Source: Phil1 sp964600045 | GTDB taxonomy: Bacteria > Bacillota > Clostridia > Christensenellales > CAG-138 | DNA: 7,013 nucleotides | Direction of reading: 5' to 3' | NCBI GenBank assembly: GCA_964600045.1 | Contig: CAZRHS010000068.1 | Span: forward strand, 1 to 7,013 | In this document: positions 1 to 5,124 of the stretch, in pieces | How positions within the stretch are numbered: position 1 is the stretch's first letter | How the letters are laid out: each line of letters starts with the position of its first letter | Made by a program: the position numbers and the translations under genes | The notes under the pieces: model-generated | What the model was told of the DNA's origin: nothing | Database searches by the model: none | The model's input: only the letters and a program-made list of their open reading frames with translations

Positions 1-106
1 AAAACGCATCTTCCCCTATTTCTGTCACCCCGTCGGGAATTACAACATCGCCGCCGTTGCCGTGATATTTCTTTAATACGCTGTTTACTATATCAAAGTC
101 AAACAT
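1..106 (-). CDS. BspA-like leucine-rich-repeat protein, N-terminal fragment
   Basis: Only the first 35 codons lie in the window, reading leftward from an ATG at 104-106; the gene runs off the left edge. The start is supported by an AAGGAAAG Shine-Dalgarno sequence just upstream (about 109-117 on the plus strand). The product begins MFDFDIVNSVLKKYHGNGG and continues into VVIPDGVTEIGEDAF. The 'Y-GNGGDVVIPDGVT-IG--AF' pattern is typical of the first repeat of BspA-like (LRR_5 family) leucine-rich-repeat proteins, which are abundant in gut Clostridia and are often surface or secreted. No signal peptide is present in the visible part, so location cannot be judged. It is co-oriented with the upstream methyltransferase, 70 bp away. 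The family call is good; function is unknown. Confidence 0.72.
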   Translation of the reverse strand, partial: MFDFDIVNSVLKKYHGNGGDVVIPDGVTEIGEDAF

Positions 107-176
107 TTCTTTCCTTTACCTTATTCAAATCAGATCGCTGAAAGCCTTTTGAGTTATACATGAACAAATTTCCCCA

Positions 177-1373
177 TCACACCTCATAAAATCTCATCCC
201 TCCGGCGTTGTCGCAGAGCTGCACGGTGTTAGCGCGGCAGGAGGAATCGCTCAGGCGGGAGCCGGGGGCGGGGAACAGGGTGTATTCAGCGGGGCGGAAT
301 ATGCCGTCTGAATCGGTTGTGCCGAATGCCATGAAGGACAGGCCGAATTTGCTTTCGGCCGAATCAAGACGCACGTATGTGCCGAACGCGTCGCGGGAAA
401 AGCTGAACTCCGCCTCAAAATCGCCCTCCGGCAGAACAGGGTAGCTCAGCCTCAGCGCGGAGCTTTGCTTTATAAGCGATGCGTCGCGCCCTGCCGAGAG
501 CAGGCGCTTTCTTATTATGCCAAGCGATGCGGGCGATGCGTCAACCGTAATATATCGCCTGTTCAGCTTTGCAGCCACGGCCGCCGTTGTTCCGCTGCCG
601 CCGAAGAAATCGGCAACAAGCCCGCCCTCGGGACAGGATGCGGAAATTATGCGCCTTAAAAGGGCCTCCGGCTTCTGCGTGGCGTAGCCTGTGCGCTCCG
701 GGTCGCGCTGATGCATGTGCTCAATGTCCGCCCAAACGTCACTAGGGTATACGGGGGTATCCTCATAATAGGTGTATGTTTTTCCGCCGGAACGGATGGA
801 AAAGCACAGCTTGCCGTTTTCGTCAACGGTGCGCTTCATGTTGTTTCGCTTCATAGGCCCGCGCGGGACGCCGACAGAGGATATGTCAAAATAAGCTTTC
901 GCGCTTTTTCTGTAAAACAGTATGTTGTCATGTTTGCGGGAATAGTGGCGGATTGAGCGGCCGCCGCTCTTGTATGCCCATATTATTTCGTTTTGAAAAC
1001 AGTTTTCGCCGAATATATCGTCCAGCATAAGCCGTATGCGGGCGCTCATGCGATAATCTATATGCACGTATATCGATCCCGTGTCCTTAAGAAGGTCATG
1101 GCAAAGCGTAAGCACCGTGCGCATCATGGCAAGGTAGCTTGCGGTGTCAAGATTGTCGCTGTATGCGGGAATCTTTACCTTTTCGCGTATTCCGGGCAGC
1201 TTAACGGAAAACCCGTCCCCGGTGCCGAAGGGCGGATCAATGTATATAAGGTCAATCTTTTCGGTGTAATCCCGCCTCAGCTCTTCTTCCGCCGCCTGTA
1301 TTGTGCTTAGAATAAACCTGCCGGGTCCGCCGAAGGGATATTCTTCACCCGCGGGAAATATACGATTCTGCAT
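177..1373 (-). CDS. Solitary DNA (adenine-N6 or cytosine-N4) methyltransferase, beta class
   Basis: A 398-residue protein predicted to transfer a methyl group from S-adenosylmethionine to an exocyclic amino group of a DNA base. Catalytic motif IV, DPPF, is at residues 46-49. The motif X-like ATQKPEALLRRII is at 231-243, followed by the SAM-binding motif I, DFFGGSGTT, at 255-263, and NRRYITVDAS at 271-280. The order IV, target-recognition region (about 130-225), X/I marks the beta class (N6_N4_Mtase family, as in type III and many type II enzymes). About 105 residues after the core (roughly 293-398) resemble nothing I recognise. The ATG start has an AGGAGG site at 1381-1386 with a 7-base spacer. 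No restriction endonuclease or specificity subunit lies on either side within the window, so it looks solitary, although a partner further left cannot be excluded. The target sequence cannot be read from the protein. Confidence 0.88.
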   Translation of the reverse strand: MQNRIFPAGEEYPFGGPGRFILSTIQAAEEELRRDYTEKIDLIYIDPPFGTGDGFSVKLPGIREKVKIPAYSDNLDTASYLAMMRTVLTLCHDLLKDTGSIYVHIDYRMSARIRLMLDDIFGENCFQNEIIWAYKSGGRSIRHYSRKHDNILFYRKSAKAYFDISSVGVPRGPMKRNNMKRTVDENGKLCFSIRSGGKTYTYYEDTPVYPSDVWADIEHMHQRDPERTGYATQKPEALLRRIISASCPEGGLVADFFGGSGTTAAVAAKLNRRYITVDASPASLGIIRKRLLSAGRDASLIKQSSALRLSYPVLPEGDFEAEFSFSRDAFGTYVRLDSAESKFGLSFMAFGTTDSDGIFRPAEYTLFPAPGSRLSDSSCRANTVQLCDNAGGMRFYEV

Positions 1374-1400
1374 AGCTGTTCCTCCTGCGATAGGTTTATT

Positions 1401-1432
1401 AAAAAGCGCGCAGGGACATGCTCCTTACGCGC
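1401..1432 (-). terminator. Probable intrinsic terminator after the GntR regulator gene
   Basis: Read on the minus strand, GCGCG (from 1428-1432) pairs with CGCGC (from 1406-1410), and an inner AGG pairs with CCT (1423-1425 with 1412-1414). A run of five T's follows, corresponding to the A's at 1401-1405. The stem has an internal loop and a moderately large apical loop, so termination is probably partial. That would let some transcripts read on into the methyltransferase, for which I see no clear promoter of its own. Confidence 0.5.
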
Positions 1433-1448
1433 CGGCATAAAATCGGGT

Positions 1449-2117
1449 TTATTCTTCGTTCGTATTCTCTTCCTCGGCGCTGCGGCGCTTGCGCGCGTTG
1501 CGCACGTGGGATTCCATGGCATCCTTAGCGGCGGGGGCGTCCCCTCGCTCTATGGCCTCGAATATGGCCCTGTGCTCCTTAAGGCTGTTGGACGGCCTGT
1601 CGGGCGAGCTTAATGAATTAACGCGCACCTGGCGGGTGTTGCGGTGCAGCGAAGAAAGTATGTGCCTTAGTATACGGCTGTCGGACGCGGAAAATATAAC
1701 CTCATGGAATTCTGTATCAAGTCTTGCAAGATTGGATACGTCGTTCTTGCGTGTGTACATTTCCATAAGCTCAACTATTTCGGTAAGCCTGGCAAGGCTG
1801 TTTTTATCTATGCGCTCCGCCGCCCAGTAAGCGGCCTGGCCTTCAAGCAGGTGGCGAACGGTAAATATATCGTCTATATCCTGGCTGCTCATGCCCTGAA
1901 CCATCATGCCGCGGTTGGGTATGCTTACAACAAGGTCCTCAAGCTCTAACTGTTTCAGCGCTTCCCTTATGGGCGTGCGGCTCACGTCCAGCTCCTCGGC
2001 AAGCTTTGTTTCAACAAGATAGGCTCCGTTCGCGTAACGCCCTTCGATTATATCGTCTCTTATCTGTTTATAAACTCTGGCTGTAAGCGACAGCCTGTCG
2101 TTAGGGTCAAAATGCAT
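1449..2117 (-). CDS. GntR-family transcriptional regulator, FCD (FadR-type) subfamily
   Basis: A 222-residue DNA-binding regulator. An N-terminal winged helix-turn-helix spans about residues 10-75, with the characteristic ETKLAEELDVSRTPIREAL at 36-54. A C-terminal helical FCD ligand-binding domain spans about 80-210. The four usual FCD metal ligands appear intact: D134 and H138 (in LDTEFH), H182 (EHRAI) and H204 (ESHVRNA). FCD regulators usually bind small carboxylates or amino-acid-like effectors; the effector here cannot be inferred. I chose the ATG at 2115-2117 because AGGAGG (2128-2133) lies 10 bases upstream and the winged-helix alignment begins here. A longer in-frame start at 2168 would place its codons across the likely promoter. 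The gene is divergent from metNIQ and may control itself and that operon. The C-terminus is acidic and probably disordered. Confidence 0.9.
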   Translation of the reverse strand: MHFDPNDRLSLTARVYKQIRDDIIEGRYANGAYLVETKLAEELDVSRTPIREALKQLELEDLVVSIPNRGMMVQGMSSQDIDDIFTVRHLLEGQAAYWAAERIDKNSLARLTEIVELMEMYTRKNDVSNLARLDTEFHEVIFSASDSRILRHILSSLHRNTRQVRVNSLSSPDRPSNSLKEHRAIFEAIERGDAPAAKDAMESHVRNARKRRSAEEENTNEE

Positions 2118-2137
2118 AATTGAGCATCCTCCTGATG

Positions 2138-2151
2138 CAATTGTAGACCAT
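2138..2151 (-). promoter_or_regulatory. Candidate operator overlapping the gntR -10 box
   Basis: On the minus strand this reads ATGGTCTACAATTG. It contains an imperfect dyad (ATGGT..ACAAT, 4 of 5 symmetric positions per arm) similar in style to FadR-subfamily sites with TGGT/ACCA half-sites. It sits across the predicted -10 of the regulator gene, a classic position for autorepression. An 11-of-14 match lies over the divergent met promoter at 2251-2264. The operator role is inference; part of the similarity comes from the -10 boxes themselves. Confidence 0.33.
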
Positions 2152-2168
2152 ATCCCGTCATATTGCAA
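2140..2168 (-). promoter_or_regulatory. Predicted sigma-A promoter of the GntR regulator gene
   Basis: On the minus strand a -35 box TTGCAA (2163-2168, 4 of 6 consensus) is followed after exactly 17 bp by a -10 box TACAAT (2140-2145, 5 of 6). Transcription would begin near 2133, giving a very short leader that barely includes the AGGAGG ribosome binding site. This also supports the ATG at 2117 rather than an upstream start. Confidence 0.6.
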
Positions 2169-2181
2169 GGGGAAGGACCTG

Positions 2182-2224
2182 TTTTGTGAAAAAAATAGCG
2201 CGAATAAAAATTAGATTTTGTGAA
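2182..2224. repeat. Pair of direct repeats TTTTGTGAA upstream of the met promoter
   Basis: TTTTGTGAA occurs at 2182-2190 and again at 2216-2224, with starts 34 bp apart (about three helical turns). The second copy ends 9 bp before the -35 box of the metNIQ promoter. The surrounding sequence is strongly AT-rich and could act as an UP element or as a binding site for a transcription factor. No known family consensus is recognised. Confidence 0.35.
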
Positions 2225-2233
2225 TAATTGCTA

Positions 2234-2262
2234 TTGACAGACTTCTGCCGATGGTATATGAT
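2234..2262 (+). promoter_or_regulatory. Strong sigma-A promoter for the metNIQ leader and operon
   Basis: A perfect -35 box TTGACA (2234-2239) is separated by exactly 17 bp from a -10 box TATGAT (2257-2262, 5 of 6 consensus). AT-rich sequence lies upstream. The expected start is about 2268-2270. That leaves roughly 23 bases before the leader peptide start codon and a total untranslated leader of about 180 bases before metN. A promoter this close to consensus implies that regulation acts by repression or by termination in the leader. Confidence 0.85.
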
Positions 2263-2264
2263 TG
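2251..2264 (+). promoter_or_regulatory. Candidate operator overlapping the metNIQ -10 box
   Basis: ATGGTATATGATTG matches the minus-strand ATGGTCTACAATTG over the gntR -10 box at 11 of 14 positions, in the same orientation relative to each promoter. The shared ATGGT lies outside the -10 hexamers, so the similarity is not purely a promoter effect. A single GntR protein binding both sites could co-regulate the divergent units. This is inference from two copies only. Confidence 0.28.
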
Positions 2265-2292
2265 TGCCGATCAATGAGGAAAGGAAGCCGCC

Positions 2293-2370
2293 ATGATAGA
2301 GATTCGCGCTATGTACATGTGCATGATGATGCCCAGCAGACAATTTGCGGGGTGTGTAGTCGTGCGCTAA
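2293..2370 (+). CDS. Methionine-rich leader peptide of the metNIQ attenuator
   Basis: A 25-codon ORF starting at ATG 2293 and ending at TAA 2368-2370. Its ribosome binding site is purine-rich (GAGGAAAGGAAG, about 2276-2287), with AAGGA at 2281-2285 and a 7-base spacer. The peptide begins MIEIRA; residues 7-13 are MYMCMMM, then PSRQFAG and a CVVVR end. Six of 25 residues are methionine, five of them within seven positions, including three consecutive ATG codons at 2323-2331. It lies between a strong promoter and an intrinsic terminator directly before the methionine importer genes. By analogy with the trp, his and leu leaders, the peptide itself is probably of no importance; its translation rate would report the supply of charged methionyl-tRNA. 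The single cysteine codon within the cluster may add minor cysteine sensitivity. It has no transport or enzyme domain. Confidence 0.82.
   Translation: MIEIRAMYMCMMMPSRQFAGCVVVR
2332..2351 (+). promoter_or_regulatory. Possible pause hairpin just after the Met codon cluster
   Basis: CCC (2332-2334) and GCA (2336-2338) can pair with GGG (2349-2351) and TGC (2346-2348), with A2335 bulged and a GACAATT loop. The hairpin begins at the base after the last of the three consecutive ATG codons. In classical attenuators a first hairpin makes RNA polymerase pause so that a ribosome can catch up, and this could play that part. The stem is only six pairs, so the call is tentative. Confidence 0.35.
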
Positions 2371-2404
2371 CGGCGAGAAGCGAAAAGGCTTAACCGGAGC
2401 GACG
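2361..2404 (+). promoter_or_regulatory. Predicted antiterminator hairpin of the metNIQ attenuator
   Basis: CGT (2361-2363) and CGCT (2365-2368) pair with AGCGACG (2398-2404), with G2364 bulged. CGG (2371-2373) pairs with CCG (2394-2396), and AAGC (2378-2381) pairs with GCTT (2388-2391) around a GAAAAG loop. The 3' side consumes almost the whole 5' arm of the terminator (2396-2406), so the two structures are mutually exclusive. The 5' side overlaps the last codons and stop codon of the leader peptide (TAA 2368-2370). A ribosome that finishes the peptide would mask it and permit termination. A ribosome stalled at the Met codons, about 40 bases earlier, would leave it free to form. Pairing was found by eye, not by energy calculation. 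Confidence 0.68.
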
Positions 2405-2434
2405 GGCACAGACCCGGCGCTCCTTTTGTGTTTT
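2396..2434 (+). terminator. Intrinsic terminator (attenuator) in the metN leader
   Basis: GGAGCG (2396-2401) pairs with CGCTCC (2418-2423), and CGGG (2403-2406) with CCCG (2413-2416). There is one A/G mismatch (2402/2417) and a six-base CACAGA loop. The uridine tract TTTTGTGTTTT (2424-2434) follows at once. A strong terminator 7 bases before the metN Shine-Dalgarno site and between promoter and gene has no use unless it is conditional, which is the strongest argument for attenuation. Confidence 0.85.
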
Positions 2435-2451
2435 GGCAGCAGGAGGCAGGA

Positions 2452-3465
2452 ATGAAGGAAATCATTACCGTGCGGGGCTTATCAAAAAGCTTCAACGGCG
2501 GAGAGAAAAAGGTTACGGCGCTGAACGGCGTTGACCTTACGGTGTACGAGGGGGACATATTCGGCGTAATAGGCCTCTCCGGTGCGGGCAAGAGCACTTT
2601 GGTGCGCTGCCTGAACAGGCTTGAGGAGCCGGACGAGGGCAGCATAATAATAAACGGCCAGGATATTCGCTCGCTTAACGAAAAAGAACTGAACGTAGCC
2701 AGGCGAAACATTGGCATGATATTCCAGCAGTTTAATCTGCTCAGCCAGGCAAGCATACTTGAAAACGTTTGCTTCCCAATGGAGATTGCGCACTGGAAAA
2801 AGGCGGACGCCAAAAAGAGAGCCCTTGAGCTGATAGAGCTTGTTGGACTTTCGGGCAGGGAAAGCGCTTATCCCTCCCAGCTTTCAGGCGGCATGAAGCA
2901 GCGCGTAGCCATAGCAAGGGCGCTCACACTTTCGCCGAAGATACTGCTTTGCGATGAGGCCACAAGCGCGCTTGACCCGGCCACAACCCGCAGCATACTC
3001 GCCCTCCTTAAAAAGATAAACAAGGAGCTTGGGGTTACGATAGTTATAATAACGCACCAGATGAGCGTTATAGAGGAAGCCTGCAACAGGGTATCGATAC
3101 TGGATAAAAGCCGCATAGTTGAATGCGGAGACGTGGAGGATGTGTTCCACCATCCCAAGAGCGATATCGCAAGGCAGCTTATTCTGGGCGAGGGCGCGGA
3201 ACATACCGAGTTTACACCCGGCGGCAAGCGCGTAAGAATAGTGTTCGACGGGAAGGACGCATTCGAGCCCATTATCGCGGACATAGTGCTTAACTGCAAG
3301 GCCGCGGTGAATATACTTTTTGCCGATACCCGCACGATAGACGGCGTGGTATACGGCCAGATGCTTGTGCAGCTCCCCGATGACGAGGACGCGGCGCAGA
3401 GAATACTAACCTACCTTTCCGGTACGGGAGTGCACTTCAGTGAGGAGGAAGACGGCAATGTTTGA
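2452..3465 (+). CDS. metN: Methionine ABC importer, ATP-binding subunit MetN
   Basis: The 337-residue ATPase that drives methionine uptake, acting as a dimer on the inner face of the membrane with MetI. Motifs in order: Walker A GLSGAGKST (41-49), Q-loop in FQQFNLL (91-97), signature LSGGMKQR (144-151; M replaces the more common Q of LSGGQ), Walker B KILLCDE (163-169) with catalytic E169, D-loop SALDP (172-176) and switch histidine H202. The C-terminal region, about 258-337, fits the NIL domain, which in MetN proteins binds methionine on the cytoplasmic side and inhibits transport. Length is close to E. coli MetN (343). The ATG at 2452 has AGGAGG at 2441-2446, five bases upstream; the GTG at 2428 lies in the terminator U-tract and is unlikely. 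Expression should depend on readthrough of the leader terminator. The stop overlaps metI by 8 bases. Confidence 0.96.
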   Translation: MKEIITVRGLSKSFNGGEKKVTALNGVDLTVYEGDIFGVIGLSGAGKSTLVRCLNRLEEPDEGSIIINGQDIRSLNEKELNVARRNIGMIFQQFNLLSQASILENVCFPMEIAHWKKADAKKRALELIELVGLSGRESAYPSQLSGGMKQRVAIARALTLSPKILLCDEATSALDPATTRSILALLKKINKELGVTIVIITHQMSVIEEACNRVSILDKSRIVECGDVEDVFHHPKSDIARQLILGEGAEHTEFTPGGKRVRIVFDGKDAFEPIIADIVLNCKAAVNILFADTRTIDGVVYGQMLVQLPDDEDAAQRILTYLSGTGVHFSEEEDGNV

Positions 3466-4120
3466 ATCCGGATTTATAAGCCTTATGCTCAAGGGCATAG
3501 CGGAAACGATTTACATGACCATTGCCTCAACCGTAGCCGCATACGTCCTGGGCCTGCCGATGGGAGTTATATTGAACATAACAGCGCAGAACGGCATCCG
3601 CCCGAACCGCACCGTAAACGCCGTGCTCGGCACGATAGTGAACATAGTCCGCAGCATTCCTTTCATTATACTGCTTGTCGCGATTATGCCGGTAACCCGC
3701 TTTATAGTGGGCACCACAATAGGCAGCAGCGCCACGGTTGTTCCGCTTATCGTAGCGGCGGCGCCGTTTGTTGCAAGGCTTGTTGAAACCTCTCTTGCGG
3801 AGGTTGACGCCGGCGTTATAGAGGCCGGGCGCAGTATGGGCGCAAGCACATGGCAGATAATCACAAAGATTCTTTTAAGAGAAGCTGCCCCTTCGCTTTT
3901 GTCAAACGCCACCACGGCCGCGACCACAATCCTTGGTTACTCCGCAATGGCCGGCTGCGTAGGCGGCGGCGGACTGGGAGCGATAGCCATAAACTACGGC
4001 TATTACAGATACGATACCGCAACAATGCTTGTGACCGTTGTGCTGATAGTAATAATAGTTCAGCTTATACAAACCGGCGGCACAACCACCGTTAAGCGCA
4101 CCGATAAACGCAGAAAATAA
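3458..4120 (+). CDS. metI: Methionine ABC importer, permease subunit MetI
   Basis: A 220-residue integral membrane protein forming the translocation path for methionine as a dimer with MetN; E. coli MetI has 217 residues. About five hydrophobic segments are visible (roughly 15-40, 54-78, 90-110, 146-170 and 188-206). The cytoplasmic coupling loop with the EAA-type motif (EAGRSMGASTWQIITKILL, 122-140) contacts the ATPase. The region around 100-125 (AAPFVARLVETSLAEVDAGV) and the glycine-rich CVGGGGLGAIAINYGYYRY (167-185) are typical of MetI. The ATG at 3458 is chosen over a GTG at 3440 because AGGAGG (3443-3448) precedes it by 9 bases. The 8-base overlap with metN implies translational coupling. 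The tail is lysine- and arginine-rich, consistent with a cytoplasmic end. Confidence 0.95.
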   Translation: MFESGFISLMLKGIAETIYMTIASTVAAYVLGLPMGVILNITAQNGIRPNRTVNAVLGTIVNIVRSIPFIILLVAIMPVTRFIVGTTIGSSATVVPLIVAAAPFVARLVETSLAEVDAGVIEAGRSMGASTWQIITKILLREAAPSLLSNATTAATTILGYSAMAGCVGGGGLGAIAINYGYYRYDTATMLVTVVLIVIIVQLIQTGGTTTVKRTDKRRK

Positions 4121-4171
4121 GACGCGAAAGCGCCAAATTTAAAAAATAAAAAATTTTAGGAGGAAACTAAA

Positions 4172-4987
4172 ATGAAACGCATCTTTGCACTCACCCTCGC
4201 CCTGGTATTTGCATTCGCCCTCGTCGGCTGTGCCCAGAGTACCGACTCCAAGACCGTCCGCATCGGCGCATCTCCCACGCCCCACAAGGTAATTCTTGAG
4301 TACGCCGCCACCCTCATGGAAGAGAAAGGCTACACCCTGGAGATCACCGAGTATCAGGATTACGTTGTTCCCAACACCGCTGTTGAGTCCGGCGAACTGG
4401 ATGCCAACTACTTCCAGCATCAGCCCTATCTGACCAACTTCAACGAAGAGAACGGCACCCACCTTGTGTCTGTTGCCTCCGTGCACTATGAGCCTTTCGG
4501 AATCTACGCCGGCAAAACCGCTTCCATTGAAGAGCTTGCCGATGGCGCTACCATCGCCGTTCCCAACGACGGTTCAAACGAAGCCCGCGCCCTGTATCTG
4601 CTTGAGCAGGAAGGCCTTATAACCCTTAAGGAAGATGCCGGCTACACCGCCACCGTTCTTGACATTGCCGAGAACCCCAAGAACCTTAACATAATCGAGG
4701 TTGAGGCTGCCCAGCTGCCCAGGAGCCTTGAGGATGTTGACCTGGCCGTTATAAACGGCAACTACGCCATACAGGCCGGCCTGAACGCCTCCACCGATGC
4801 TCTTGCCGTTGAAAGCGCCGATGGCGAATCCGCCAAGACCTATGCCAACATTCTCTGCGTAAAGGAAGGCAACGAGGATAACGAGGCCATAAAGGCTCTT
4901 GCCGAGATCCTTACCGGTCCCGAAGTGGCCCAGTTCATCAACGAAACCTTTGACGGTGCCGTCGTCCCCATGTATCAGGGCGAGTAA
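4172..4987 (+). CDS. metQ: Methionine-binding lipoprotein MetQ (NLPA family)
   Basis: A 271-residue extracytoplasmic receptor that captures methionine and delivers it to MetNI. Residues 1-19 form a lipoprotein signal peptide ending in the lipobox LVGC, with C20 as the lipidated residue. The mature part shows the NLPA pattern: VRIGASPTPHKVIL (29-42), ELDANYFQHQPYL (75-87), VHYEPFGIYAGK (104-115), VPNDGSNEARALYLL (130-144) and INGNYAIQAGL (194-204), which in the family line the ligand pocket. The start has AGGAGG at 4158-4163, eight bases upstream. The gene is 51 bases downstream of metI with no terminator between. Codons differ from metNI: more C-ending codons (GCC, ACC, ATC) and fewer ATA, as expected for an abundant receptor. 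The family also binds related amino acids, but synteny with metNI and the leader favours methionine. Confidence 0.95.
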   Translation: MKRIFALTLALVFAFALVGCAQSTDSKTVRIGASPTPHKVILEYAATLMEEKGYTLEITEYQDYVVPNTAVESGELDANYFQHQPYLTNFNEENGTHLVSVASVHYEPFGIYAGKTASIEELADGATIAVPNDGSNEARALYLLEQEGLITLKEDAGYTATVLDIAENPKNLNIIEVEAAQLPRSLEDVDLAVINGNYAIQAGLNASTDALAVESADGESAKTYANILCVKEGNEDNEAIKALAEILTGPEVAQFINETFDGAVVPMYQGE

Positions 4988-5012
4988 AACCGAATAAGCT
5001 GAATTGCTCCAA

Positions 5013-5038
5013 GGGGCGGCCTGAGGCCGCTCCTTTTT
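5013..5038 (+). terminator. Intrinsic terminator of the metNIQ operon
   Basis: GGGGCGGCC (5013-5021) pairs with GGCCGCTCC (5025-5033) around a TGA loop, with nine pairs including one G-U. TTTTT at 5034-5038 follows. It lies 25 bases after the metQ stop and before a new promoter, so it ends the met transcription unit. Confidence 0.92.
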
Positions 5039-5057
5039 AATATACTTGCCGCGTATA

Positions 5058-5086
5058 TTGCAAATCCACATAATTTGTGATAGAAT
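5058..5086 (+). promoter_or_regulatory. Predicted sigma-A promoter of the CNNM/CBS gene pair
   Basis: TTGCAA (5058-5063, 4 of 6) and TAGAAT (5081-5086, 5 of 6) are separated by exactly 17 bp, and TG at 5078-5079 gives an extended -10. Transcription would start near 5093, about 30 bases before the first gene. Its place after the met terminator marks a separate transcription unit. Confidence 0.65.
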
Positions 5087-5124
5087 ACATAACACTTTGA
5101 TTAAGAAAGGGATGATACGTCTTT

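Noticed and set aside
107..176. Promoter for the leucine-rich-repeat gene at a TATAAC on the minus strand (153-158)
   Set aside because: The -10-like hexamer is reasonable, but no acceptable -35 box lies at the correct distance, so the call is not supported.
993..1310. 105-codon open frame on the plus strand opposite the methyltransferase
   Set aside because: No domain and no good ribosome binding site; the opposite strand codes for conserved methyltransferase motifs.
2158..2168. Upstream start for the GntR gene at 2168 (17 extra residues)
   Set aside because: The extra codons cover the predicted promoter and the candidate operator, have no ribosome binding site, and do not belong to the winged-helix fold. 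The ATG at 2117 with AGGAGG is preferred.
2269..2451. S-box (SAM-I) riboswitch or T-box in the metN leader
   Set aside because: These are the usual elements before methionine transporter genes in Bacillota. The conserved S-box core and kink-turn pattern and the T-box TGGNACCGCG-like element are not visible in this leader. The sequence between promoter and terminator is accounted for by the leader ORF and the switch hairpin.
4121..4171. Terminator or attenuator between metI and metQ
   Set aside because: Only a three-pair CGC-GAAA-GCG hairpin (4123-4132) is present, followed by an A-rich and not T-rich stretch. It might protect RNA ends, but it cannot be called a terminator.
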